Counted from the first letter of the stretch, positions 46,681 through 56,586 are shown. The stretch: DNA of 64,000 bases from Devosia sp. A8/3-2 (GCA_025452255.1 CP104974.1:978501-1042500), one strand, 5' to 3'. The notes: generated by a model from the letters alone, not told the origin. Program-made: numbers and translations.

Positions 46681-47613
46681 ATGCTGACACGCCAGATGCC
46701 CTTGCTCAGATTGTCACTGCGCCAGATGCAGCTTCTGGCTGCCATCGATGACAATGGCTCGTTGAAGCGATCGGCAGAGGTCATCGGCATGAGCCAGCCC
46801 GGGGCGACCAAAGCCCTGCAGGAAGCCGAGCATTTGATGAGCCGGAAACTGTTCAACCGAACCAATCGCGGCCTGACCCCTACGCCGGCCGGCGATTGTG
46901 TTATCCGCCACGCCAAAACGATGCTGGCGCAGCTCGGCACCCCGGAGCAGGAACTCGATCATCTGAGTGGGGACGAATGGAAACGGCTGCGCATCGGCAC
47001 GATCATGGGCGCCGTGCCCTATGTGACCGAGGTCATCCACCGCTATCTCAGGCGCTTCCCGCAAACCTCGATCGAGATTATCGAGGACACCAGCGTGGAG
47101 ATGCTGCGGCAACTGGACCGCGGCTTGCTCGATCTGGTGATCGGGCGAAGTTCAGTGAGCGCAACGCCCCAACTTTACAACGTGACGCCGTTTCACGACG
47201 AGCTGCTCACCGTGGTTGCCAATGCTGCGCATCCCCCGGTGGGGCGGAAACGGGTGCAACTGGAAGATCTCAGCGAGTCGCGCTGGATCGTCTATACCGC
47301 ATCGATGCCGATGCGACTTTTGCTGGAGCAGGAATATCGCCAATCCGGATTGGCCTTTCCGGCGAGCCTGCTCGAGACACGCTCGGCTCTGACCACTATG
47401 TCGCTTATTCAAACCGCCCCCAACACGATCGCCTTGCTGTCCAGCGATGTCGCGGCCTTCTTCGTCAATTTTGGGATGGCGCGGGTGCTGCCGATGCATC
47501 TGCGCTCAAAGAGCCAGCCCTACGAAATCATCACGCGCCGCTCCTATGAGCTCAGCGAAGAAGTCGTGGAATTTACCAAGGAAGTCGTGGCTGGCGCGAT
47601 GCCCCGCCTTTAA
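46681..47613 (+). CDS. LysR-family transcriptional regulator (PcaQ/GbpR-like)
   Basis: Intact 310-residue LysR protein. Helix-turn-helix: LSLRQMQLLAAIDDNGSLKR then SAEVIGMSQPGATKALQEAE; effector domain from LRIGTIMGAVPYVTEVIHRY to VEFTKEVVAGAMP. The SQPGATKALQEAE recognition helix and RTNRGLTPTPAG follow the PcaQ/GbpR subgroup, which controls catabolism of aromatic acids or sugars. ATG at 46681 has AAGGAA about 7 bases upstream; an in-frame ATG at 46537 would overlap the operator. Divergent from the dehydrogenase/transporter operon, its probable target. Confidence 0.92.
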   Translation: MLTRQMPLLRLSLRQMQLLAAIDDNGSLKRSAEVIGMSQPGATKALQEAEHLMSRKLFNRTNRGLTPTPAGDCVIRHAKTMLAQLGTPEQELDHLSGDEWKRLRIGTIMGAVPYVTEVIHRYLRRFPQTSIEIIEDTSVEMLRQLDRGLLDLVIGRSSVSATPQLYNVTPFHDELLTVVANAAHPPVGRKRVQLEDLSESRWIVYTASMPMRLLLEQEYRQSGLAFPASLLETRSALTTMSLIQTAPNTIALLSSDVAAFFVNFGMARVLPMHLRSKSQPYEIITRRSYELSEEVVEFTKEVVAGAMPRL

Positions 47614-47650
47614 ACGGACGGTGATCACGCCAGTCCACATCCTGCGCGTC

Positions 47651-48251
47651 CTAGAACTTGTAGCGCAGGCCCGGGGTGGCGGCATTGGAGCCGTCGAGAT
47701 TGGCGATGGTACTGAAGCCGCCGGAGCGGTGCTGGACGCGGCCGAGGACTTCCCAATTGGGAGCGGCAGCGTGGGAAATAGCGATTTCGGGGCCGAGATA
47801 GTACAGGAAGGGTGCACCATCCTCGCCATTCTGCTCGGCGCGTGTCGCTTCGGCGCCGATGAGGTCGGTGACCACTGAGAAGCCGCCCGTGATCGATGTG
47901 GCGATGGTGAAATCGCCCAACTGCCAGCCGTCATAGCGGATCACGGCGCCGGCCCATGCCTCGGCCGAGCTTTTATCGCCCGAGCGAGCACCGAAACCGG
48001 CTTCGACACCGAATTTGAGGCCCTGTGGGACTCGGTGGAAGAATTGCTGATAGCCCATGCCAACGAAGAAATTGCTCTCGTAGTTGACGTTCCAGAAGGC
48101 CAGCGTGTCCCCGAAATAGCCATCCGAGAAGGGGCCGCCCATGACGAAGACATTGCGCTCGACAGAGTCGGTCGCCTCCCCGGGCTTGAGCCACGGGAGC
48201 AATGCTTGCCAGCAGGATGCAGGCCGAGGGCAGGGCGAATTTGAGCTTCAC
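47651..48251 (-). CDS. probable outer-membrane beta-barrel protein (frameshifted N-terminus)
   Basis: GTG start at 48251 gives signal peptide KFALPSACILLASIAPVAQA; an indel near 48190 shifts to the main frame, SVERNVFVMGGPFSDGYFGD through FFVGMGYQQFFHRVPQGLKF to a terminal aromatic (GLRYKF). Alternating aromatic strands and C-terminal Phe are typical of a small barrel assembled by BAM. About 199 residues. I cannot name the family; a PagL-like lipid-A deacylase is possible (HRSGGFSTIAN contains a His-Ser pair near the end), but this is weak. Confidence 0.65.
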
Positions 48252-48339
48252 GATAGTTCCAGAGCTTGGGTCGGCGGGCGGCGCCTGGACTAGATTGGGC
48301 GCACCACATTAAAAAATTATGTCCGGCATAGGGCGGAGG

Positions 48340-48780
48340 TCAATTTGAAATCCGGGTGATCAGCCAGTCGCTGGAGGCACATGCCTCATCGGCGCAGACA
48401 TTGGCAAGCCACAAAGCGCCATTGGCAAAACCGACGCCCTCATCGGTGACGATCAGATCGGCATAGGCACGGCCGGCAATCGCCTCGATGGTCTGGGGCA
48501 GCAGCAGGGCATCGAAATTGGCAATGAAGTCTTCCGGCGCGAGAATGTCGTAAAGTTCGCCATTGGCGGCGACCTCGAAAGGATAGCTGCCCATCTCCGC
48601 CAGCGTCTGGCTGTCGCCTTCGGCAAAGGCGGTGGTGAGGGCCGTGAAATATGCGTCGAAATTGCCCGCCTCTTCGATGCCATAGACGCCTTCAAGCGCG
48701 GCAAAGACATCGTCGTCGGTCTGGGCAAGGGCGGGGCTCGCGGCGAAGGCCAGCAGCAGAATGGCAGCCAAGATGCGCAT
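48340..48780 (-). CDS. hypothetical exported protein
   Basis: 146 residues with a clear signal peptide (MRILAAILLLAFAASPALAQ). The mature part is acidic (AALEGVYGIEEAGNFDAYFT, SDWLITRISN) with two cysteines near the C-terminus (NVCADEACASSDW). Family not recognised. ATG at 48780 was chosen because the frame before it overlaps ubiG and the signal peptide starts exactly there. It is downstream of ubiG in the same direction by 29 bases, so may be co-transcribed. Confidence 0.7.
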   Translation of the reverse strand: MRILAAILLLAFAASPALAQTDDDVFAALEGVYGIEEAGNFDAYFTALTTAFAEGDSQTLAEMGSYPFEVAANGELYDILAPEDFIANFDALLLPQTIEAIAGRAYADLIVTDEGVGFANGALWLANVCADEACASSDWLITRISN

Positions 48781-48809
48781 GAAATCTCCTCGGATGAGCA
48801 AGCTTAGTG

Positions 48810-49547
48810 TCACAAAGGACGCTCGGCCATGACCATGTAATTGACGCCCATGTCGCGCGAGGCGCGCCATTCGTCGGCCAGCGGGTGATAGACCACCCCG
48901 GTTTCGCCAGTGATCTTGAGGCCGTTGCGGGTCAGCAGCGCCTTGATCTCGTCAGGGGTGAGGAATTTGTTCCAGTCATGGGTGCCCACCGGCAGCCAGC
49001 GCAGGACCCGTTCGGCGCCGATAATGGCGAGTGCATAGGCGCGGGCGGTGCGGTTGAGCGTGGCGGTCAGCATGAGGCCGCCGGGCCTGACCAGATCGGC
49101 GCAGCTTTTCATGTAGAGCGGCACGTTATCGACATGCTCGACCACTTCCATGTTGAGCACCATGTCGTATTTTTCGCCTTTGGCGGCGAGGGCTTCGCTA
49201 GTGGTGGTCTGGTAATCGATCTCAAGGCCCGATTGCTCGGCATGCAGCCCGGCAATGGTGATGTTGCGTTCGGCCGCATCAATGCCGGTAACGCTGGCGC
49301 CCAGCCGGGCCAGCGGCTCGCAGAGCAGGCCGCCGCCACAACCGACATCGAGGATGGTCAGGCCCTCGAAGGGGCGCATGGCGCCGCCGTCACGGCCGAA
49401 ACGGGTCAGCAGGTGATCTCGGATATAGGCCGAGCGCACCGGGCTGAATTTGTGCAGCGGCTTGAACTTCCCCTTCGGATCCCACCACTCCTCGGCCATC
49501 GCGGTAAACTTGGCGATCTCGGCGTCGTTGATGGTGGTCTGGGTCAT
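48810..49547 (-). CDS. ubiG: bifunctional ubiquinone O-methyltransferase
   Basis: Intact 245-residue UbiG, performing the two O-methylations in ubiquinone synthesis. AEIAKFTAMAEEWWDPKGKF is the diagnostic N-terminus (AExxWWDxxGxFKPLH), motif I LTILDVGCGGGLLCEPLARL, NMEVVEHVDNVPLY and LNRTARAYALAIIGAERVLR further family blocks. ATG at 49547 follows the homologous start. Divergent from lysC, as in other Rhizobiales. Confidence 0.96.
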   Translation of the reverse strand: MTQTTINDAEIAKFTAMAEEWWDPKGKFKPLHKFSPVRSAYIRDHLLTRFGRDGGAMRPFEGLTILDVGCGGGLLCEPLARLGASVTGIDAAERNITIAGLHAEQSGLEIDYQTTTSEALAAKGEKYDMVLNMEVVEHVDNVPLYMKSCADLVRPGGLMLTATLNRTARAYALAIIGAERVLRWLPVGTHDWNKFLTPDEIKALLTRNGLKITGETGVVYHPLADEWRASRDMGVNYMVMAERPL

Positions 49548-49712
49548 GGCGCGGCTCCGTTTGGTCTCCATATGCCCTCTTCGCCGCAGGGGAGGCAAGG
49601 CGCGCGGGTCGCAGGCGACGGATCGCAGTTGATCGCGCCTCGGCTTTGTCGTATGTCCCGGCGCGAATTCAGAGCGTACCGGCGGGTTCTGCCGGAGGAG
49701 CGGGGTAGGGTC

Positions 49713-50978
49713 TTGGCCCGTATAGTCGTCAAGTTCGGTGGCACTTCAGTCGCCACCGTCGAACGTATTCGCTGGGCCGCGCGCCATGTGAAGCGCGAAG
49801 TCGATGCCGGCAACGAGGTGGCGGTCGTCGTCTCGGCCATGTCGGGCAAGACCAATGAACTGGTCGGCTGGGTCAATGAAGCCAGCCCGCTGCATGATGC
49901 GCGTGAATATGACGCCGTCGTTGCCTCGGGCGAGCAGGTGACTGCGGGCCTGATGGCCATTGTGCTGAGCGAAATGGGTATTCAGGCGCGCTCCTTCGCC
50001 GGCTGGCAGGTGCCGATCCGTACCGATGACGCCCATGGCGCGGCGCGGATTACCGAGATCGACCCCACCGAACTCAACAAGCGGCTGAGTGACGGCTGGG
50101 TGCCGGTGATCACCGGATTTCAGGGCATTTCCCCGCATGGAAGGGTGACAACGCTGGGCCGGGGTGGGTCGGACACCTCGGCGGTGGCCGTGGCAGCGGC
50201 GATCAAGGCAGATCGCTGTGATATCTATACGGATGTGGACGGTGTTTACACGACCGATCCGCGCATCGTGCCCAAGGCGCAGCGGTTGACCAAGATTTCC
50301 TTTGAGGAAATGCTGGAAATGGCTTCGCTGGGCGCCAAGGTGCTGATGATCCGCTCGGTTGAGATGGCCATGGCGCATAAGGTGCGCCTGCTGGTGCGGT
50401 CGACCTTTGATGACCCGGACGCGCCACAGTTGGCGCCGGATGGGAGCCCGGGCGTTCCTGGCACGTTGGTATGCGATGAGGAAGAGATCATGGAAAAGCA
50501 GATCGTTTCGGGCGTGACGCTCGCCAAGGCGGAAGCCAAGATCACCCTGCGCGACGTCAAGGACAATCCAGGCGTGGCCGCCGCCATTTTCGGCACGCTG
50601 GCCGACCGGGGCATCATCGTGGACATGATCGTGCAGAACATTGCCGATGATGGGGCGACCACCGACATCACCTTCACCGTGCCCGATAGTGAATATGACA
50701 GGGCGATCAAGACGCTCAAGGATGCCGGCGATCGCATCGAATATGCACGCATTTCCGGCTCCAAGGGCGGGGCAAAGGTCTCGGTCGTGGGGGTGGGCAT
50801 GCGCAGCCATGCAGGCGTTGCATCTTCCATGTTCAAGGCATTGGCCGACAAGGGCATCAACATACAGCTGATCACCACCTCGGAAATCAAGACCTCGGTG
50901 CTGATCGATGAGCAATATGCTGAGCTTGCGGTTCGGGCTTTGCACACCTATTACGGTTTGGACAAGAAGGACGCCTGA
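49713..50978 (+). CDS. lysC: aspartate kinase
   Basis: Intact ~421-residue aspartokinase, first step to Lys, Met, Thr and DAP. IVVKFGGTSVATVERIR is the catalytic N-terminus; FQGISPHGRVTTLGRGGSDT and DIYTDVDGVYTTDPRIV follow; two ACT domains at the C-terminus bind feedback amino acids (NPGVAAAIFGTLADRGIIVD and SVVGVGMRSHAGVASSMFKA). TTG at 49713 matches the family start (MARIVVKFGG); an ATG at 49653 would add 20 atypical residues. A terminator-like hairpin follows, then ptsP. Confidence 0.95.
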   Translation: MARIVVKFGGTSVATVERIRWAARHVKREVDAGNEVAVVVSAMSGKTNELVGWVNEASPLHDAREYDAVVASGEQVTAGLMAIVLSEMGIQARSFAGWQVPIRTDDAHGAARITEIDPTELNKRLSDGWVPVITGFQGISPHGRVTTLGRGGSDTSAVAVAAAIKADRCDIYTDVDGVYTTDPRIVPKAQRLTKISFEEMLEMASLGAKVLMIRSVEMAMAHKVRLLVRSTFDDPDAPQLAPDGSPGVPGTLVCDEEEIMEKQIVSGVTLAKAEAKITLRDVKDNPGVAAAIFGTLADRGIIVDMIVQNIADDGATTDITFTVPDSEYDRAIKTLKDAGDRIEYARISGSKGGAKVSVVGVGMRSHAGVASSMFKALADKGINIQLITTSEIKTSVLIDEQYAELAVRALHTYYGLDKKDA

Positions 50979-50998
50979 GATCAGTTGAGGGGATCTCG

Positions 50999-51027
50999 GC
51001 CGCTCCTTTAAGCAGGGGGCGGCTTTT
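50999..51027 (+). terminator. terminator-like hairpin between lysC and ptsP
   Basis: GCCGCTCC (50999-51006) pairs with GGGGGCGGC (51015-51023), one bulge, 8-base loop, then TTTT (51024-51027). It lies 20 bases past lysC and 19 before the ptsP start, so probably reduces read-through. Confidence 0.65.
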
Positions 51028-51045
51028 GCGGGCCGCCAATAAGGC

Positions 51046-53307
51046 ATGGTAACGTCCATAGGCGGCCCGAGGGTGCTGCTGCGGCAATTGCGCGAGACGA
51101 TGGCGGAGCCCCGGCGAGCCGGAGCGGCTCGACAAGATTGTCTCGCTCATCGCCGAAAATATGCGCGCCGATGTGTGCTCGTTCTATGTGCTGCGCGATG
51201 ACGGCGCGCTGGAACTGTTCGCCACCAAGGGCCTCGCTAAAGAATCAGTGCACATGACCACGCTGCGGCTGGGCGAAGGCCCGGTCGGGCTGATCGCAGC
51301 CGAAGCTGAGCCGCTATCGCTGGACGATGCGCCCTCCCATCCCGCCTTTGCCTATCGCCCCGAAACGGGCGAGGACCGCTATTTCGCCTTTCTGGGCGTG
51401 CCGGTGCTGCGGGCCGGGCAGACGCTGGGCGTGCTCGTCGTGCAGAATGTCGAGCGGCACAAATATGGCGAGGACGAAATCGAGGCGATGCTGACTACGG
51501 CCACAATCTCGGCCGAGATGATCGCCACCTCCGACTTCGACAATCTGATCAAGCCGGGCTCCGATATCGATCTCAGGCGTCCCCGCATGTATACCGGCGT
51601 CAGCTTCACCGACGGCATTGCCACGGGCACCGTGGTTCTGCACGACCCGCGTGTCGTGGTGACCAATTTCATCGCCGAGGATACCGAGCAGGAAAAGCTG
51701 CGGCTCGAATCGGCGCTGGAAAAGATGCGCGTCTCGATCGATGCCATGCTCGACCATGGCGATATGCAGCCGAGCTCGGATCACCGCGAGATTTTGGAAA
51801 CCTATCGTATGTTCGCCAATGATCGGGGCTGGGTACACCGGCTGACCGAGGCGATCGATAATGGGCTTTCGGCGGAAGCCGCCGTCGAGCGGGTGCAGAA
51901 CGATACCCGCGCGCATGCTGCGCCAGACCGATCCCTATATTCGCGATCGGCTGCATGATCTGGACGATCTGGCCAATCGCCTGCTGCGGGTCTTGACCGG
52001 GGATGGCCACGCGCTGGGGCGCAAGGAATTGCCCGAAAACGCTATTCTGGTCGCCCGCAATATGGGGCCGGCCGAACTGCTCGAATATGACCGCACCAAG
52101 CTGCGCGGCGTCGTGCTCGAAGAGGGTGGCGCGACCGCGCATGTGGCCATCGTCGCGCGTTCGCTGGGCCTTGTGGCCGTCGGGCAGGCACAGTCGATTG
52201 TCTCGATGTGCGAGACGGGCGACGAGATCATCATCGATGGCACGGCCGGCATCGTGCATCTGCGGCCGACGCCCGATATCGAACAGGCCTATGTCGACAA
52301 GGTGCGGGTCTCGGCCCGGCGCCGCGCGCATTATGCCGCGCTCAAGGACAAGCCCTCCATCACCAAGGATGGCGTGGATATCACGCTGCTGCACAATTCA
52401 GGCACGGTGGCCGACCTGCCCATGCTGGACGATACCGGCGCCTCGGGCGTCGGCCTGTTCCGCACCGAATTGCAGTTCATGATCGCCTCGCGCCTGCCAC
52501 GGCTGCCCGAGCAGATGGAGCTTTATGCCGAGGCCATGGCGATTGCCGGGGACCGTCCGGTGGTGTTCCGCCTGCTCGATATCGGTGGGGACAAGGTCTT
52601 GCCCTATCTGCGCTCGGCGCAGGAGGAAAACCCGGCCATGGGCTATCGCTCGATCCGGCTGGGGCTGGATCGGCCGGGCCTGTTGCGCACCCAGATCTGC
52701 GCGCTGCTGATGGCGGCCAATGGGCGGCCGCTCAAAATCCCGGTGCCCATGGTCACCGAGACGTTTGAATTCCTGCAGACCCGTATGGTGGTGCAAAAGG
52801 AAATCGAGCGGCTGCGCCGCGCCGGCAAGCCGACGCCATCGCGGCTGGAACTGGGCGCCATGGTGGAGGTGCCGTCGCTGTTGTTCGAGCTCGATCAATT
52901 GCTGCCCGAGGCCGATTTCGTTTCTATCGGCTCCAACGATCTGGTGCAGTTCCTGACCGCATCGGACCGGGCCAATCCACGGGTGTCCAAGAATTACGAC
53001 CCCATCGCTGCCGCGCCTGCGGGCCATTCGCATGGTGGTGGAAGCGGCCAAGCGCTACAATATTCCCATCACCATGTGCGGCGAGCTGGCCGGCAAGCCG
53101 CTCGAAGCACTGGCACTGATGGCCATCGGCATGACGCGGCTTTCCATGGGGCCGGCCTCGATCGGGCCGATCAAGGAAATGGTGCTTAATCTTGATCTCA
53201 AGCCGATTCAGCAATCGGTGGGCGCAGCGCTGAGCGAAGGCGCGGACGGGGTGACGATAAGGCAATTGCTGCAAGAGTGGATCGACAAGCAGAACCTGCC
53301 CGTCTAG
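51046..53307 (+). CDS. ptsP: nitrogen-PTS enzyme I (PtsP) with GAF domain (three indels)
   Basis: Phosphoenolpyruvate-protein phosphotransferase of the regulatory nitrogen PTS. N-terminal GAF domain (MRADVCSFYVLRDDGALELF; YFAFLGVPVLRAGQTLGVLV), PEP-utiliser mobile domain with phospho-His in EEGGATAHVAIVARSLG, TIM-barrel PEP-binding domain (VGLFRTELQFMIASRLPRLP; SIGSNDLVQFL; ITMCGELAGKPLEA). Start ATG 51046, MVTSIGGPRVLLRQLRETMA. Indels: an extra C near 51107, CG loss near 51908, an extra C near 53010. About 754 codons, the normal size. Confidence 0.95.
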
Positions 53308-53338
53308 CGCGCCCGATCTCCACGCCATGCCGGCCTGC

Positions 53339-53414
53339 AAATGGCACCTTTCTGCGCTTCCGGTGCTCACGTACCGATGTACGCTCCGCTCCGGTTCTCG
53401 AAAGGCACCATTTT
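53339..53414. repeat. imperfect inverted repeat between ptsP and prfA
   Basis: AAATGGCACCTTTC at 53339-53352 and GAAAGGCACCATTTT at 53400-53414 are near-complementary; between them lies GCGCTTCCGGTGCTCACGTA followed by TGTACGCTCCGCTCCGG, a dispersed proteobacterial intergenic sequence by its look. The 212-base gap holds no gene. It may form the prfA leader structure. Confidence 0.55.
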
Positions 53415-53519
53415 CGGCTCGGCCTGACATGGATCTTGGCGCACGCTAGTACCCCCACACTTGCGATCCCGCTGCGTTATCCCTAAAGCGTGCCTGTTCC
53501 AGACTTGAAAGCATTCCTC

Positions 53520-54595
53520 ATGGCATCTCTTCCCCGAGACAAGCTCGACGCGCTCGAGACGCGGTTTCAGTATGTCGAGGCGGCTTTGTCGGGTGGGGCC
53601 GGGCCGGATGAATTCGTCAAATTTTCCAAGGAACATGCCGAACTCGCGCCAATCGTCGGCGAGATCCGGGCCTATAACAAGGCGCTGAAGGATCGGGCTG
53701 AAGCCGAGGACCTGCTCAAGAGCGGGGACAAGGATCTGGCCGAAATGGCCCGAGCTGAGATCGAGGAGCTTGATGAGAAGATCGAGGCTTTGTTCCGGGC
53801 CGTGCGCATTCTGCTGCTGCCCAAGGACGAGGCGGATGAGAAGTCGATCATTCTCGAAATCCGTGGCGGTACCGGTGGCGACGAGGCCGCCTTGTTCGCG
53901 GGTGACCTGTTTCGCATGTATGAGCGCTATGCCGCCAATCACGGCTGGAAGGTCTCGGTGATGGAAGAAAGCCCCGGCGAAATGGGGGCTTTAAGGAAAT
54001 CATCGCCAATGTTTCGGGCAAGGGCGTTTATGCGCGGATGAAGTTTGAATCCGGTGTGCATCGCGTGCAGCGCGTGCCGGCGACGGAAGGCTCGGGGCGC
54101 ATCCATACCTCGGCAGCCACCGTGGCCGTGCTGCCGGAAGTGGAAGACATCGACATCGAAATCCGCAATGAGGATATCCGCATCGATACGATGCGCGCCT
54201 CGGGCGCGGGCGGGCAGCACGTCAACACCACCGATTCGGCGGTGCGCATCACCCACATTCCATCGGGGCTTGTGGTGACCTCGGCGATGAAAAGCCAGCA
54301 CCAGAACCGCGCGCAGGCCATGCTGGTGCTGCGCTCGCGGCTTTATGAAATGCAGCGAGAGGAACGCGACAGCGCCCGCTCGGCCGAGCGCAAGGGGCAG
54401 GTGGGGTCGGGCGATCGCTCCGAACGCATCCGCACCTATAATTTCCCGCAAGGGCGGGTCACCGATCACCGGATCAACCTGACGCTCTACAAGCTCGACA
54501 AAGTCATTGCCGGCGAAGCGCTGGACGAATTGATCGAGGCGTTGATCACCGAAAGCCGAGCCGAGCAATTGGCGGCGATGGAGCAGGCCAACTGA
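53520..54595 (+). CDS. prfA: peptide chain release factor 1 (frameshifted)
   Basis: RF1 terminates translation at UAA/UAG. N-terminal helical domain ([20 protein letters not shown]), the peptide-anticodon PxT motif in [17 protein letters not shown], and the GGQ catalytic loop in [21 protein letters not shown] base is missing near 53990 (true frame [20 protein letters not shown]). ATG at 53520, about 358 residues. The stop overlaps the inferred prmC start; PrmC methylates this GGQ glutamine, so the pair is a functional unit. Confidence 0.96.
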
Positions 54596-55452
54596 GCGTT
54601 CCTCCCACGATCGGCGCGCTGTGGCGCAGCTGGCGCGATGCCCCGGACCGGCAGGGTTCTGCCTCGGCGGGGCTCGATGCCAAGTTGCTGACCGGCCATG
54701 GACTGGGATTGTCGGCGCTCGAGATGGCGCTGCGCGAAAACGAGCCGGTCGAGGCGGAAGCCGTTGAGCGGATCGCGGCGCTGATGCGCCGGCGCCTGAC
54801 TGGCGAGTCGGTGGCGCGGATCATTGGTGAACGCGAATTTTATGGCTCGGCCTTTGCGCTCAATCGCGCCACGCTGGAGCCGCGGCCGGAAACCGAATTG
54901 CTGGTGGATATGGCGCTGGACGTTTTGCCGAAGGGCGGGCGCTTGCTCGATATGGGCACCGGCACGGGGTGCATTCCCATATCCGTGCTGGCCAACCGGG
55001 CCGACGCAACTGGCGTGGCGACCGATTTGAGCGCTGAAGCCTTGGCGGCGGCGCGGGGCAATGCCGAGCGGCACGGGGTGGCGGATCGACTGGATTTTCG
55101 TCAAGGCAGCTGGTTCGGGGCAGTCGCTGCCGCGTCGCGGTTCAATCTGATCGTCTCCAATCCGCCCTATATCAATTCCGCCGTCGTCGAGACGCTTTCC
55201 CCCGAAGTCCGCGACTTCGATCCAAGGCTGGCACTGGATGGCGGGCCCGATGGGCTGGCGCCTTATCGCATTATCGTCAAAGAGGCTGGCAACTGGCTCC
55301 AGCCGGATGGACGCGTGCTGGTCGAGATCGGCCGTGATCAGGGCGAGGCGGTTGCGGCACTATTCCGGGCCGCCGGATTTGGCCCCGTCGCAGTTCACAA
55401 AGACCTTAATGGCCTTGACCGGGTGGTCAGCGCACCATGTTTAACCAGTTAG
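54592..55452 (+). CDS. prmC: release factor glutamine methyltransferase (CTG start?)
   Basis: PrmC/HemK methylates the GGQ glutamine of release factors. N-terminal helical bundle ([20 protein letters not shown]), [15 protein letters not shown], motif [19 protein letters not shown], catalytic NPPY in [18 protein letters not shown]. The frame is open from before prfA's end, but the only standard start is a TTG at 54685, which would delete the conserved N-terminus. A CTG at 54592 overlaps the prfA TGA (CTGA), where an ATGA overlap would be expected, so either CTG is used or one base is wrong. Confidence 0.93.
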   Translation: MSVPPTIGALWRSWRDAPDRQGSASAGLDAKLLTGHGLGLSALEMALRENEPVEAEAVERIAALMRRRLTGESVARIIGEREFYGSAFALNRATLEPRPETELLVDMALDVLPKGGRLLDMGTGTGCIPISVLANRADATGVATDLSAEALAAARGNAERHGVADRLDFRQGSWFGAVAAASRFNLIVSNPPYINSAVVETLSPEVRDFDPRLALDGGPDGLAPYRIIVKEAGNWLQPDGRVLVEIGRDQGEAVAALFRAAGFGPVAVHKDLNGLDRVVSAPCLTS

Positions 55453-55789
55453 CGAGGCGATAAAGTGCGCCGCGCAATTAATGCTGGCAAAGACCGGCCG
55501 AACAATATAGTTTGCCCTTGCTGTCAACGGCGCATCATGGGCGCCACGGCGACACGCCACCCGATCATTTCCTGAGGCTGCAAGGTGCAGCGCGGTTCCG
55601 GCAGAGGCTGGAGCGACGCAGGATAGGTCAGGATTATATGGCAACGCTGCTCGACGGTGTCGGTCTTCATGAAGCCAGATAGAACCCCATGTTTCGAGCG
55701 CAAGCTTGGCTGGGAGTGGCCAGACCGTGCAGATGCCGGTCCGCCAGACGTGTGACGCTTATTTTTCTAGAGTTAGATAAAGCGACCAG
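55453..55789. other. 337-base intergenic region, no gene seen
   Basis: Between prmC and the DUF4167 gene there is no credible reading frame on either strand. The last 60 bases are relatively AT-rich (TTATTTTTCTAGAGTTAGATAA) and probably contain the DUF4167 promoter. I see no strong palindrome or known RNA motif. Confidence 0.5.
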
Positions 55790-56538
55790 ATGAGACCCAA
55801 TAATCAGAATAAGAACCGGCAGCGTAGCCGGAACGGTGGACGCAAGCACGTCAACCCGTTGTCCCGCAATTTCGAGAGCAATGGTCCGGACGTAAAAGTC
55901 CGCGGTAACGCTGCTCACATTGCGGAGAAATATCTCCAGCTCGCGCGACGCGCAATCGAGCGGCGACTCGGTGATGGCGGAGAACTATCTCCAGCACGCC
56001 GAACATTATTTCCGCATCGTCACTGCCGCCCAGCAGGCCCAGAATGGCCAGCGGCCGGATGGCCAGAGCCGGGACGACGATTTCGACGACGATATGCCCG
56101 AGATGAACTCGCGCTTCGCCTCGCCCCAGCCCATCCAGCAGCCAAACCAGCAGGGTGACGGCGACGAGCAAGGCGAGGGCGATCGCTCCGAGCAGCCGCA
56201 ACAGCAGCAGCAGGGTGAGCGCAACAATGAGCGTGGCGATCGCCAGCGTCGTGACCGCCGAGAGCGGCCGCGTCAGGAACGCCCCCTGTCAGGAGCGTCC
56301 CGCCGAACAGCAGGAACAGCCCCAGATCGCCGCCGCGGTCGCCGAGCCAATTGCCGAAGGCGACAATAATGAAGCATCGGCCGAACAACAGGCCGAGGGC
56401 GAAGCCCGCAAGCCCCGCCGTCCACGCCGCCGCCGTCCGGCGGGTGGCGATGCCGGCGACCCGGCCGGCGCGCCGCAGCCTGATGTCGGCGAATTGCCGG
56501 CATTCCTGACCGGCAAGGCCGCAACGGCAGCGGAATAA
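55790..56538 (+). CDS. DUF4167 domain-containing protein (two frameshifts)
   Basis: Very polar protein: Asn/Arg-rich N-terminus (MRPNNQNKNRQRSRNGGRKH), the DUF4167 core (RGNAAHIAEKYLQLARDAQSSGDSVMAENYLQHAEHYF), then a Gln/Glu/Arg-rich disordered tail with an RRPRRRR block and an ELPAFLTG end. Function unknown; RNA binding is a fair guess from composition. Loss of one CG near 55945 and another indel near 56283 break the frame. About 250 residues. Conserved between prmC and clpB in Rhizobiales. Confidence 0.88.
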
Positions 56539-56557
56539 TCCGCACCAGACAATTTCC

Positions 56558-56586
56558 AAGGCCGGGCAGCAATGTCCGGCCTTTTT
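56558..56586 (+). terminator. intrinsic terminator of DUF4167
   Basis: AAGGCCGG (56558-56565) pairs with CCGGCCTT (56576-56583), extendable inward by three pairs; five Ts follow at 56582-56586. Twenty bases past the stop. Confidence 0.9.

Noticed and set aside
48807..49712. Long plus-strand N-terminal extension of lysC (total 723 codons)
   Set aside because: It runs antisense through ubiG, has shadow-type composition, and aspartate kinases start at the position of 49713.
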